A stretch of DNA of 64,000 nucleotides. It comes from Apostichopus californicus. Lineage: Eukaryota > Echinodermata > Holothuroidea > Aspidochirotida > Stichopodidae. The position numbers were made by a program, and so were the translations under genes. The notes under the pieces were generated by a model that searched no databases, was not told the origin of the DNA, and saw only the letters and a list, made by a program, of their open reading frames with translations. Below are positions 14,101-29,100 of the stretch, piece by piece. The first letter of the stretch is position 1. Each line of letters opens with the position of its first letter. The stretch is taken from NCBI GenBank assembly GCA_020650975.1, contig JAIPMN010001183.1, positions 45,325 through 109,324 on the forward strand, given 5' to 3'.

Positions 14101-17100
14101 ATTTATGTGCTTAAAACCATACTTTGTAATAACCTCTCCTCCCCCCTTCCCTCCCATCCTCCTTCATGGAACACAGAGTACCATTATGCAATGATACCGT
14201 GACAGTTTTATACCTGTAGTAATGGAGCAGTGACATGAAATGATGTTTGGTGAATTCCTCAGCAGAAACTCATTCTGCCAAACACTCTACCCAAGCAGAA
14301 CGCTACTCTTATTTGTCATCATTTTGATCAATTTTGTAAAACTTCTGCAAAAAGGACATAGCTAAAAACAAAGCTTGTTAAAGACACTGTACACTTTTTA
14401 AACAAATTTTCTTTCTTTGAAATATTTTTTGGTACCAATTCCTTACAGGGACTTTAATAAATAAATTCTTGAGTTAATTATTGTCCATCGTTTTTTAACA
14501 GAAAAAGCAAAAAATGTACTACTGTACCTTCTCTGATTTTCCTGTGAGCGTCTATCAAGTCCCTCCTGACATTATCCCTAGCTTCTTCCACCATCTTGAG
14601 TTGAGTTTTCAGTTCGTTGACCTCCCGTTGCACCGCCTCCTTGGCCTTTTGAAGGTCCTTCAGCTGTGCATTCAGCTCCTTGACCTGAGTCTCGTGTGCA
14701 TCACTACAAAGTGATTCAAAGATAAAAAAGAAGATGGGTTTAAGTGGAAAATTTTGAGCTACCCTATATTTTTTTGGACACTGTTTTAAGTACCAAATAC
14801 ATTTTTAATTTTCACAAAGATTATGCCTGTGGGAAACTGCAAGTTTTCACCTGTGGTGGTACATTTTTACTTTGTGGAATACTTGCTCATAACTAAATTA
14901 ATTACTTCTGTAGTCCAGCTGACCCTCCCATCATTGTCAGCATTTAACAAACTTTTCGAACACACCAAAATCAGCATTTGTTGCTTAAAATCTAACACTT
15001 GACAGATTGTGATGGTAACTTACATTAATATTCATAAGTTTTGTGCCACAAAAAAATACTGCACACCTTCTCACTATAATACATATCCACAGCAAGTATG
15101 ACAAATATCCATCACCTGTTGAGTTTAATATCTTGGACCCAAGCAAGTATAACAGACACACACAGACGAATACTCACACATACATACACACACATAAACA
15201 CGCAATCCTGACTAAATAGGTTAATTTGCTTCCAGCAAGGAACCAAAAACTGATGATATTGCCTTACTTTGCTTCTTCGAATTTGGACCTGAGATCTTTG
15301 ATGTCATCTTGTGCTGCATTCAGAGCTTCCTGAAGATAAGAATAACAGAAAACATGTGAAACATCTTCTGGAAAAGAATATCTCCTTAGAAGCTTACTTA
15401 ATTAATTAACCGCACTTCCTCTTAACTAACTTACGATTAATTACACAAAATCATGTCAAATTATGTCACTAAAACAGATTAATCCATCTGTCACAGAATA
15501 GCAGCAAGATATTCCAAATGATTGAAAATTTATATAAACACAAAACTTGGTAATGACACAAATTGCTATGCAGAATGTAAAACACTGCATCGATGCCTGA
15601 TCATGTTAGGAAACAATACATCTCACCAATTCTTTGTATCGTACCTTGTCTTGTTCTGCTTTGCTGAAGGTTTCTCGCTTGACTCGGTCCATTTCCATCG
15701 AAGAGTTGGCCATTTCTCGCTGAGTATTGTTCAATTTCTCCAGCAGCTGATTCTTTTCCGTCTCGGCCATCGAGAGAGACTGTCGATCGAGAGTAATTTT
15801 CAAAGAGACGTCATTTTAACGCAACTGAATTCTGTTTACACTGTAACCTTTTTCCAGTCTGTGCTTGAGATGGATTCTGTGCATTCATCTCGGTCATCTA
15901 AATGCTGTTTCAGTTAATGTACTTCTCTCATTCCTAACATCTGCTTATTGAGGTTTAAGTTTAAAAACTTCTCAGCAATCAGAAACAGTTTTGGTAGATA
16001 TACTGACATTTAATAATAACAAATAGAATAATCATAAAATAATCATAATAGTAACAAATGTTTATTATATTGCAAGAGAAATGTTTCTTTACAGAACAAA
16101 ACACATCAATACTTTGCTTACTCAAGTAAACTCTTTATATATGTACCTAGCCCAGTCTTCTTTGCAAACAGAAACTAGGCTGCTGTGGGTATATTGTCAA
16201 TAACCATTGAGGCTACCTATCAGCTTATTCTGGCATTCAGTGTTTATAGAACACCATTAAACTGTCACAAGAATGCAAAATGGAACTTTAAGATTGAATC
16301 AAAATGATTGAAGATTCAATCCCAATTCAATTGAAATTAACCATTTTGATTGCTTCACATACCTGTTGTCTGTCATTCTCTGCTATCAGCAAACTCTCGT
16401 CTCTGTCCCTTTGTAAGTTTGCCATCTCCTCTCGCAGACCCTCCAGCTCATCCTCAAACTGCGCCACCATCTCGTCCTTGTCTTCTCCTCCCTTCTGCAG
16501 GAGCACCTCCTTCTCTGCCTCTAGCTCAATCTGCATACTCTCCTGACGGGATAAAAAAACAAAAATGTCATATATACAAAGAAAGTGCCATTTCTCGTTA
16601 AGGAAGTTTTTCAATTTTAATTTTCATCAATTTGTTTTTTACATTGCTTAACAAAATGGCACCTGGGCAAATTCAATTTTTCAGAATTGCATGGAATCAT
16701 TGTCACCTTACTATTAATTTTTGTCATTGGATGAACAAAAGGTCGTAAAATGATAGACGAGTCCATCCCTCTCTTCGTTTAAGTGACTGCTTTGTGGTGG
16801 TAGTTTGATTGAGATGCACAGAAAACTAAAGTTTCTGTTATTCTGTTATTTTTTTTTTTACCTTTTCTCTTATAAGTCTTTCTACATCTTCCTCGTGAAC
16901 CTGTTCTTCCTTCTTCAGGGCAAGTTGAGAATCTCTCTCCATCTGTGACATCGTCTGTTTCAAGTTCTCCACATCCTGCGCGTGGCGAGCAAGCTCAACC
17001 TCTAATTCTTTCTGGACGCGGTTAAGTTCCACTAGAGGTGAGAGAACGCACAAAAATGTCGAATATTTTATACATTTAACTAACCTAAACTACACTTACT

Positions 17101-20100
17101 GTATGTTGAGTATCTGGCCACTAAGGAAATGACTTATTAGACATGTGAAATACAAAAATAAAAACCCTGCAAACTGTTCTTTTGATTTTCAATTTTGCTT
17201 TTATTTTCATGTTATTATTTGATACCTAACAACTCAAGACGTGTGTGGTTAAGGTGGAGAGTGAGTAACAATAATAATATTATAAACTAAAGCAAAAATA
17301 GTATCAGTAGTAGATTTCTTTTGTCAAGTCCTGGTTTCTGCATTTAATTGAGTATTCCTCAACAATGAAATCAGCCATTTCTCGGAAGCCATTTCTTTGT
17401 GGGGGGGGGGGGGGCAGGAGGGAAAGGGTAGGGGGAAGCCAGCTGGGACAAGACTCACAATCAATGGTCTCAGAGAGTTACATGTCCACAGCTAAACCAG
17501 CAATCCGTATTAACTCCTTTCTTCATCCTCTCAAAGAAAGTCTACAAAGAGTGTGTACAATTTCCAGTCCACGGTTTTACGGTTCATGCTATACATAAGT
17601 GAAAAATCAAAGTTATTTAAGTTATGTACCTCCTAATCCTTCTTTAGCCAATTGCATCTCTTGGAATTCTCCCTCCAGTTGTTCCTTCCTGTTCTCCAGT
17701 TTAGCTGCGGCCTGCTGAAGCTCGTAAACACCCGACTCTAGACTTTCTTTGTCAGAATTGAGAGAAGCAATTATCTGTCGAGCAGGGAGGAAAATAATAT
17801 ATATATAAATTTTGGTTTTATACTTTACTTTTATACTTTACAGGAGAGTTTACATATCGTATATGAAGGAAAATAATTGTGTCCTAAAAAAAATGGTTTA
17901 TTTATTAAAAATTTACAACAAAGAAGCTGAAAGCTTTTTGCAACTGCTTTTTGAAGGGATTAAAAAGAATAATATTTAACATTAGCAGATAGAACAATGG
18001 ACCACGGCCCTCTTACAGTATCAATTTTAAGACTGAAATATTGCTCCTTACAGGTAGCAGTACCTGACGAACATTTCCTTCAAGTAACTTCAAACTCAAC
18101 CCCTTGGAGCTACCTCCCCCCCCCCCCCCCCATCATGGAACTGCTTCTAAGTGACAAGAAATCTAAAATATTGCTCATTACAGGAAGCAGTACCTAACAA
18201 ACATTCACTAGGAGTAACTAAGTCAACCTGTGGTGCTACTCCCCCACCCCTTTCCCAACCTCTCCTCATCATAGTACTGCTTTATGAGCAAAGCATTGCT
18301 GGAGAGCCGATACTCCTATCTTATTCCAGAGCAGAGGATGGTCATCTGCATTTTACCCATCTACATCCCCACGAGAGCATCCTGTCGGTTAAGTTACTCT
18401 TGTTCAAACAGAATGATGAGATGCCACTAATTACCTCTGACTGGGCTCTATTCTCCCGTTCTGCTGCAGTCAGCTGTACCACCAGTTCGGCCTTCTCTTT
18501 CGTCAGATCCTCTTTCTCTTTGGCTATCCTTCCGGCCACGTCGGTCACTTTCTCCATGTCCTTCCTAGTATGTAACAGTTCTTCAGCCAGTGAGGACTTC
18601 TGTCGGTTGAGCTGTAATTAACAACATTTGAGGGAACTTGTATTGTGAAAGCAATCTCACCCACTGTCCACTCTGCATGTTGGTATGGTATATTGTATAG
18701 TATTATATCGTATGGTAATGTATTACATTGTATGGTATTTTATCATTTGGTATGGAATTGTATAGTAATGTATTATATTGTACAATATTGTATAGTATGG
18801 CATAGTGTTATATGGTGTGGAAATAGTAAAGGTTGGCATTATATCATTTGGTATGTTATTGTATAGTAATGCATTGCATAGTAATGTTTTGTATGGTAGG
18901 GTATTGTATCATTTGGTATGGTATTATATAGTAATGTACTATATTGCACAGTATTATATAGTGTGGTATAGTATTGTATGAAATGATATGGAATGGAAAT
19001 AGTATTGTATGATATTATATCATTTGATATGTTATTATGTAGCAATGCATTGTATAGTAATGTATTATATTGTACAATAGTGTATAGTATGGTATAGTGT
19101 ATTGTACGGTATGGAAATAGTAGTTTGATAGTATATCATTTTGTACGTTATTGTATGCATTGTATAGTAATGTAATGTATTGTAGGGTATTGTATCATTT
19201 GGTATGATATTATATAGTAATGTATTATATTGCACAGTATTATATAGTGTGGTAAAGTATTGTATGGTATGATATGATATGATATGGAATGGAAATAGTA
19301 TTGTATGATATTATATCATTTGATATGTTATTATGTAGCACTGTATTGTATAGTAATGTAATGTATTATATCATTTATCATGGTATTATATAGTAATGTA
19401 TTGTACTGCATAATATTGTATAGTATTTTATGGTATGGAATGGTATATCATTTTGTATGGTATTGTATAATTAATGCATTGTATAGTAATGTATTGCATA
19501 ATATTGTATAGTATTGAATGGTACTATATCATTTTGTATGGTATTGTATAATGCATTGTATAGTAATGAATTTTATAGTTATATGTTATATGGTATTATA
19601 TCATTTATCAGGCTGTAAAATTGACAGGCTACAACGTAATATGGAAACAGAGCCTTTGAAGCAGTCAAACGTACGTACTTAAAAGGAACAAAATTGTCAT
19701 CATCAGTAGTAAAGTAGCTAAAGCAACTCAACATAACAAAAATTCTGTCTCTCTAAAAACTTGACATTCCACACCATCTCTCCTTTGCGCACCTGTGACA
19801 CAGATTCCTGCAGATCTGACTTCTCCTTGCTGAACGAGTTCAACATATCCTCGAGTCTGTTTCGGTTATCCTCCATGTCGGAGAGGCTGTGATTCAGTCC
19901 CATCTTCTCTGCGTCGACGTCCATCTTCTCGGATTCGACCCTCATCAGTTCCTCCTGCAGGTTACCCTTGTCCAACTCCACCTCATTCTTGTCTCTCAGG
20001 AGAGCAGTCTTCTCGTCCTCCATCTGCAGACGAAAGAAGAAGAAAAGAAAAACTGCAAAATGGGAAATGTCTGGTGGGAAATTCTGAAAATCTAGTGAAC

Positions 20101-23100
20101 CTTCAAATATCGACTTGATCAAGAGCCAATTGAAATGAAAGCAGCTCATTTCGATGACTTGACATCAGAGCAGATTTTCCAGAAAATGTGATTTTGGAAG
20201 TGATTTTAAGAATGGCTAAACTTAACTTACAGGGTCTCCATTGTTGCCCTAAATAAATCCTAGATAGTCCAATAATGGTCCTTAATCGTAATTTAAACAT
20301 TCCTCAAAACCTGAGACTGATTTGGACGGTGAGAATCTCAAAGAAAATACCTTTGAGAACTGTTAGCAAATTTTCACAGCACATTAATATAATGTGGCAA
20401 AACTAAAAAAACTTTTAAAGTTTCTCCACCAAATCAATGAAGAACATTGTTTTGCCTCTGCCTACCCCTAGTCAATCCCCCCTCTAACCGAAACACTCCA
20501 ACATAAATGCAGAAACGTTACAACATGGATACAACCATAGAAATAAAAAACCTACATCATTATTTTGCAAGAGACACATTCTTTGTCCCTATAGTCTCCT
20601 ATTACTCTCAATTCTAACCTTTGAAATTCATTTTGGGTAACTTTACCTGAGCAATGACCTTGTTAAGGTCAATTTTATCCTGTGCGAGTCCTTCGTTCAA
20701 GGCCTGCATCTTATGGATAGCATCTCTGAGGGATGCCTCCTCGGCTGAGATCTTAGTCAGCTCTGCCTCTAGCTGAGCTTTCTGAGCCTCTGTTCTGGTC
20801 AGGGTTTCATCTTTTAAGAGAAAGGGAAAAGGGAAACAGTGTTGATGATTGCGGATATGACACGCCTGTAGTGAAACTGCCCTGAGTAATAAAGCAGTGT
20901 CTTTTGCTTGCGTACATAGGTATAGCATTAGACTTTAGAAGCAAAACATGTACATGCTGCTGTTTAAGTAACTTGGGGGAGGGGGTGGGGGGGAGTGGTC
21001 CAAAAATCTCCAGAAATTTAAACAAATATAGTTTACTCATGCTAGGATTGCAAATGATCGTATTCTTCTAAATGGATGTTAAATACTAATAACTTATTAT
21101 TCCATTTATTTCATAATTTAAAAACATTGTCACAAAATGCATTTTCACACTAGTATTACTATCATGCATAAAGAAAACAGAAAGCTGCAGTTATTGAGAA
21201 AAACTTTGACCACTCATGCTAACAAACTCCATCGCCATTGGGTGTCGGTATCAAAACCCATCAAATATTTATCAACAATTCAATGGATTGAGATTCTTTA
21301 AAATTAAAGACAATAGAATGAACTCAATTAATCTATTTTTCCTCACCTATCTCAGCTTTCTCCTGTTCCAGGACATCTCTCTCTAAGTTAGCCTTATTAA
21401 GGGCTTCCTTAATAGTAACCAATTCCTCCTTGAGAGTAGAATTCTTCCCTTCCATCTGTTCAAGAAGTTTGTGACTGTAATGTAAAAACAACGGAAGAGT
21501 TACGATGCTGGAATCAAATGGTAAGCAAGAGTTTCTTTCATCAGATAAAAATACACTTTTAACTACCTTCTCAGGACACAATGGCCAGGTTGCACACGCA
21601 GGTATAATGTAGGTATGTATTGTAGTGCCTCCTGCAAGTAGGAACTCGCAAAGAAGCCATCATTGGCTTATCAAAGCCGCAAGCTGAATGAAGTCAGTCT
21701 ATTAGATTCATATTTAACGTACATGATCATGAATTGTCAACAACTCTGTAACTGGATTAAGTACATTCATCTTGGAGTCACTCCAACTCGGGACCTTATG
21801 ATTGAAAGGCACAGGCGTTAACCACTGAGCTAACACTCCACAGTAACAAGGATAATTTTTGTAATTTCACAGTACTTAGCAGGTATGTGGAACTTCAAGA
21901 ACGATTTGCATAAGGGACGAGGTAACCAAGTGGACTAATAGCCAAATTGACATTGAAATCTCAAGTTTCCCAATCATGCACACCTAAAATTTGCTGAGCT
22001 AAAAGGCAAAAGTTTTACAGTCTTGTTCAGGTCCATGGCCCTCTCACACAACTTTACAACACCTAATGGCAATGGAGATAAGGTGCCTTGCCCAAGGCCA
22101 CAATGTTATGATCTGGCCAGGACTCAAACCTGAAAGTCCACTGCAAGCTAACATGTATACAGTGTCATTAGTTCATCCTGAACAGAAACTTGACAAGTGA
22201 AATGATCAAGAAGTTTGTCTGTGGAGGGAGACTGGGAGTGGTTGGGGGGGGGGGGGGGGAGGAGGAGGGGGGAGGTAGTACATGGGCTAATTGGAGACAA
22301 ACTCACATGATCTTCCTGAATGGATTCAAACTGTGGTGAGATCTCTTACCTTCTTGTTATCTCATTCTTCTGTCTCTCCATATCTTTCTCCTGGTCCAGC
22401 TGTCCATCCTCCAAGTTATCCCTCTCACGTTGCAGGTCCGCATTTGCAGCTTGGAGACGTTCATTCTCGTTGTTCAGTGCCTCAATCTGCTCGTTCAGTG
22501 ATCTTCTAACATTTTCCAGGGCAAACTTCTCACTGAAAATTGTTCAAAAAACGGTAAGTAAAATATTCACCGCCCGAGGTATGTTTGGAATGTGCCACGT
22601 CTCCAAAAAAAAGTAGATGGTAACAGTCCTTTAAAAGTATTGATCTTGAAGGGCATCACTTTAGTTTGATACCATATTTACATGTAGGTACCCTTCAAAC
22701 TTAAATTATCCCCACAAAAGGGGAGATGGAACTCCTCCACTTAGACCTCCAATACCGACCCCGCCCGGCACCATTCCACTCGAGGTTGTCTCGATAGTAA
22801 CCCTATAATAACATGCACTCCTATTACATTTTCCTGCCAGATCAGGTAACTTTCAATACCCACGGCAGATTTCAGGGTTTCATTCTCAGTTTCCAACGAG
22901 AAGGCACAGAAGGTACTTATGACAACAAGTAACAGCTTGGGCATGCTAAAACTTCTGAGGATTGAAAACAGATCATCTTTACATAACATCATCATCATCT
23001 CGTACCTTCCAGATGCCTCCAGAGAATTCCTGATTCTATCCCTGTCTCTACAGGCATCATCTGCCTGCCTCTGAGCTGCATTCAGATTCTCTTTCAGACT

Positions 23101-26100
23101 CTGCATCTCTCTTTCAATCTGCCTCTTGTCATCCTCTCTGTCCTCCAGCTTCTTCTTCAAGGAACTTGTTTCATCTTTAGATGAGCCAAGTTTTACTTTA
23201 AGTTCCTGGTAAAAAAAAAATAATTAAAAAATGGTTTTAGAACATGTCATAACCATGAGCTTTCAATCAATCTTTGAAATATTTTACTTGAAATACTTGA
23301 CTTGAAATGTACAGGGATAAGCCTGGGAAAAAAAAATCACAGAATTTTGCAAAATTGCTGTATAGGCTCCAGTTTGCGTATGCAACAGCATGTTAGGATA
23401 ATAGTTTTTGTCCCCGAGGTAGAAAAGAAATCACGGATATTCCACGAATTCGCGGAAAAAGCTCATTCCTGAATGTATGACACAGGTATCACAAGACCAA
23501 CTCACCGAAACATTTGGTCCTGATAACCTTTTAACAGTTCTTACCTTCCAGATACCTCCAGTTTTTATCCCTGCCTATACTGGTATCAATGCTACCATTT
23601 TATTTAACAAGATGACCTCCACTGTAAGAATCACTAGCAAGAATTAATCAAAATGACTTTACTCACTTGGACCTGTAGTTGTCTCTTCTGCAGAGCAGCT
23701 TGGACAGCAGAGAATGTGGAGTCCGCGAAGGCCGGGGATCTCATTCTGCTCGGAGATCTCATCGGTGAGCCAGCCCTGCGAGGGGAAGGGGAACGAGGGG
23801 TTGAGAAACGGGAATAGGAAGGCGATTTGGATCTGGGTTTAGTGAGGGACAAGGATGGACGAGGCAGGTTAATGAGAGGAAGGATTGAAGAAGAGCAGAA
23901 CATTAACTACCGACAAATGACGATGGCACAAATAACAGGTGATGAAGATCACGTAAAGAGATAAGACAAGATGGATGCTGTACTGTTACATGTAAATGTG
24001 ACATTACTGAAGAGGTGAACCATCTTTGGAGAAGTACTAGGAAGCCAATGCTACTGTTTCTTGAAAGATGTTGATTTTCAGGTTGAATTTAAAAGTAATG
24101 AGTAATAGGCTAACATCAGCTAAAAGCTGGTTTCAGTTGTAGAAAGCCATGACAGTTCCAGAGTTAACTTTTTAATGCTTTAAGAAAGTCCAGAAATGTC
24201 AGGTTTTGCTCCTCTTAGGTATGTCACCCATTTCTTCTAGCATTTCATCTCATTTTAATGTGCTTAAAGGTGAACACTCGAGAAAAACACAAGGGGTTAC
24301 AGCAGGGGGTACAGAACTCTTCCCAAGATACCAACTTCAACATAGCAATAGCAAGAAGGATGAAATGTTCAACAACATTTGCTCACTTTTATTGTAGAAA
24401 ATGACGATACTAACATAAGGGATTTCACTTTTCTCCTCACTTTATATCAAAAAATTAAAATCTTTGAGCCCTTTCTACTATCTGATACCCCACCCTTTAC
24501 AGCTTATAAATCAGAATTAGCTTGCAGGAATCCTCCATTTTGGTGGATAAACTTTGCCAAAATTTTTCTCTTGAAATGGTCTTCTAAATAACGTAAATAC
24601 GCGCAATTTCATTCACTACTTACCTCAAAGGTGTCGACTTGGCAAACGGAGATGCAAAGCCACCGTCGGTAGTAAAGGTATCTTCCAAGGGCATGTTGCT
24701 CTCGGTGATGGAGCCCTCCGCATCCTGTATCACTGCCTGAGCGATGTCCCTGAGGGCAGCGTGCAATGATTCACATTGCTCCCGCATCCCTTGGATGGCC
24801 TCGGGCTCGGCGTCTTCTTGCGAAGCCTCAGACCTACTGAGATCCCCTCTGGAGCTTTGGCCTGACACAGCATTCTTTAGATGGGTCTCCTTCTCGGCCA
24901 CTTCTATCTCTAGTTGTTCGTTTTCTGATGTTAAATCGTTAATTCTGGAAAATGAATCGAATTGTTGACAATATCTCGATGAAAGTGTGTGAAATTAGAA
25001 GCTAACCCAAGAATCATCTTTACCCTACAAGGTGTGACAGAAATACTTGTGACACTTGAGAAATACATCCACGAAAAGAGTTAACAAGTCCTTTTTGCGA
25101 CTCATTGTGGCTTTGAAAGTCATTTTGTTTGGTTCCCCTAATATCCTTGCGACATTAGTTTCGCTTGGCTTTTCACATCAACTACAACAATACATACCAA
25201 ATGAGGTAACATTTTTTGTTTACCCTGATAGATGGTAACATTCATCCCAGGATGTTTATTACTAAAGTCAAAGAAAACTTGTGCACTCCTTTCTTAACTC
25301 CTAATTAATCTCTTGAATTATTGGATCCACTTGGACCTTAACGACATCAAAAACTACCCATCTTTTTTTTTTTATTTTTTTTTTTTATAAAAGCTAGAGT
25401 GAACAAAATAGCCCATGAAGATTGACATAAGTCAAGAGCTAATATAGGCTGTGAGGCACTATAAGAGAAATCCACATGGGCCAATCAGTGGTTCACAGCA
25501 GCTTAGGAACTACTGACGGGTGGGGGGTCGCTGGCCCCCTCACCCCAGAAGCACACAAAAGCGGTGTGGTGGGAGGTGTGCACTATACATGACCTAAACT
25601 GAAACATCCAGAGATTCAGAACAGTTCGGGCATCCAGATGGCAGATGAACACCTCTCGGTCAAGGATTGGGTGATCAGTGCCTATCTGATTCCGAGCTCT
25701 GTGGTGAACTTACTTAGCCTGTAGTTCTTCCCTCTCTGCATTAAATCTCCCCTCCGCCTCTATCAAGTCCTTCACTTTCTCCCTCAGCTGGGTCTGCAGT
25801 TGCATCCTCTCCAGTTTCTCTTGCTCTAGCTGGTAGGACGGGTCAGAGGCCCGCAGTTTGGTGTCGACGGTAGCGCAGGCGGAATGGACGTCGCGACCAG
25901 TTTTTGTCATGTCTGCACGGACCTGTGCCAAATCCCTGATGATAATCAAGGGAAAAAAGAAGAAAAACAGTCAAAGAAAAACACAGTCATAATGTATGTA
26001 TGGATGTATGTATGTATTTTAGATCCTCCATGCAAGCAGGAACTCGCGAAGAAGCCTCGATCATTGGCTTATCAAAGCCGCAGGCTGACCGAAGTCAGTC

Positions 26101-29100
26101 TCTTAGATTCATATTTAACGTCCATGATTATGAAAATTTTGTCAATTGTCAACAACTCTGTAACTGGACGACATACATTAATCTTGGAGTGACTCGAACC
26201 GGGGACCTTATGATAATAAATCTGATCATTAAAAAACAAGCAATCAACGAAAAAAGAGAATAGTTTCTTCAAATTAACAGAAGTGAGAAGTACTCCAGTA
26301 TTCTCAGAATGGTTGAGACACTGATCAGATCTAGGAATAAAGTAGTACTAAGTAAGCTATATTTTTACCTTTCAGTGGCAGTCTTCATTTCACCGAAAGA
26401 CCGACGGAAGTCCACCACGCTCCTCCAGAGAGACAGAAGACGGTTGTGTTCATTGTTGAAATAGTCGTTGAAAGACTGTCAGGATAAAGGAATCAAGTTA
26501 TTTGTTTAGAACAGGGGTAAGTATGAAATTGATCATGTCAGCCACTGTGAAATTTTATATCCGATCTGTGGACTGCACCAAATATACAGGTTCCAATGAC
26601 AAAACTGTGAACATTACATTTATTTGGGTTATAGAAGTTCAGAACATTCTGCACACGTATTGTCCATCTGTCATCTTGAATTATCCTATCACATGTAGGC
26701 CCTATATATACAACTGACAAAACTGCCATTCCTCTACTTCATTGTTTCAGCTGAATTTAAAGAAACATTTCTCTAGTATTATAGGGATCTGCAGGCCAGG
26801 GTTTTGGAAACCTCAGGGGCCCAAGAAAATTTGCATCCAGGTCGAACAATGCCATAGTGGTTTGCCAACTGCGCATATCGTACAGGTATTAGGTTACAAC
26901 TCTTGTGTAATTCAACGTCACATTTCTTAGAAATGAGGACTGTTATAAAGAAATAGTTTTGTAATTGATCACTGTTTTTGCAATAAAATTGTAAAACATT
27001 TGTCAATTGTTTGTGGTAGAATGAATCATTACTGTAATAACTCTAGAACAACCAATCTTATAGTTGAGACCGGAAACTTTATAGACTATGTAGTATTGGA
27101 AAAGTGCAACATTGGGAGTTTGGACAGATAATTAAGGACTTTAACAAACTTAAATATTGATAATGATGTTTTTTTACCTTTTCTTCTTCCCGCCATTCAT
27201 TTTCTCTGTCTTCGAATTCACCTTTGGTGGTGGAAATTTCCTCCGTCAGTTTCTGTAAGTTTTCGTTTAGGGTTTGGTTGGCTTCAGTCGCTTGATCCAA
27301 CTGTTCCCTTAGCATAGAGTTGACCTGAGCAAGGCTAGTACTCCTATCGAGAAGAAAGTGAGCAAAATTGAATATAACCTTGATGGTTTTGCAAATTTTG
27401 TGAATCATAAGAATTAACTCACTATGATATGATGCTAGAACTGTTGAGGTTTTAAAGGGAACGTGTACAATTCCAATGTCCTGATAATCTATTGCAGGGC
27501 AAATTTATAATGATTTGTCCAGTGGACTAATTGTCCGTTACATTAAATTCAGTTTATATTATTATATAAACATTGTGAGGAAATGGAAAAATAAAAAAAA
27601 ATGAAAAATAAAAATTGCGTTGTAACTCAATACCACATAAAAATTATAAATTGGTATCACCCTCCATTACTTTGGAGATACTGAAATAAAACATAAATAG
27701 TGATAGACCTAAGATCCACTGAAAGGGGAGTTTTATGTGCCTAAAACTGGTATTATATTTACCAAACCTTCACAGCTCTTAAAATTCTTAGCAATTTGCC
27801 TATGTAATGTTATCTCCGGCATTGTTAATCAATGAACGCAAGCACTGCTTTTTAAGAAGTCAATCTCTGATTTGGCTTATGATCATGTTGCAAAATTCTA
27901 AGAAATTTCCAGAGCCCAATGCTACCATTGATCAATGATGAAAGAGCAGAAACCACAGAGCATTAGCAAGAAAAATATATCATACAATAAGAGCAAAAGT
28001 TTAAATAAAGGGTTCTGTTTAGCTGACTGGTATGTTCAGTTATGTTTCTCACAAACACCAGAGGTTCAACTTTTGTCAGTTTGATAACTGAATGAGTCAG
28101 TCGTTGCGATGATACAAACTTTCGTTGAAAAGCAGCACGAAGAGAAAATTAATGGTTGGAGTACAAAGAAGATCTGTACCACAGTGAAGATAATCATGTA
28201 AGAGTTCAAACCAAGTTGTTAGTACTGTTAGAGGCCACCAAATATGACCACGATATGGGATAACTTATTTAAGGAAAAAATGATATAAGCTTTGTGAGTC
28301 TTGTTAATTAGCTACTATAATGAGCCTAATTACCTCTGTTGTTCTTCCTCTAATCTAATGAGGGTGCTCTCTAGATCTGACGAATGTTCCTTTTCCCTCT
28401 CCTGGAATTTTCGCTCAACGTCTTCGAGCTGGCTTTGAAGACTGTCAGACTGTGACTGAAGCTAGGAATGAAAAAGATCACTTTTTACTCCAAATTCCGG
28501 ATATAACCTTAACCAGTATCACATAGCAAAAAGCAATGGGAGATGTGCAACTCGCTATACAAGAGGAAAGATGTCCAGCAGATTTTGTACACAGAAACCA
28601 TCTTGTTTTAAAAGAGAGAAATTCAGTGACTTCAAAACTGCTACAAGAAGTTTAAACAATAAAATTATCCTCTGCAAAAGTAACAGAGAATTAAACTACA
28701 GCGAAGACTTATTATAGCTGGAAACAACTAGATGAAACGTTGGAACATGGAGTGTGTTAACATTGATGTTCTTTTAATGAGAGATGGAAAGAGGTTACAC
28801 TGAACTAATATATATCCTAGGTGTGTGATGAAAGTATTGGGAGCTCCTACACAGTACTTGGGAAAGTGTAATTTCTATTAGAGTCCTTTCAATCGACTGT
28901 GAGATTGCTGGCTAAGAACACCTTTCATTCATTTTTCCCAGAAAAAGTAAGTTTTTTGTCGCAAAGTGGCCACATGTTCCTTTCGAACAAAATACCGCCG
29001 TGTACACACAAGCATGATATCTCCACCATAATGTAAAACGGACAAAGTAACTAATTTCTTTTATCTCTGACATTAATATCACATTGACAAACAACATTTG

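Noticed and set aside
22866-22900. Coiled-coil-like segment LETENETLKSA on the minus strand
   Set aside because: No usable acceptor, and exons 11 and 12 already join in phase. It lies in an open run-on of exon 11 into its intron.
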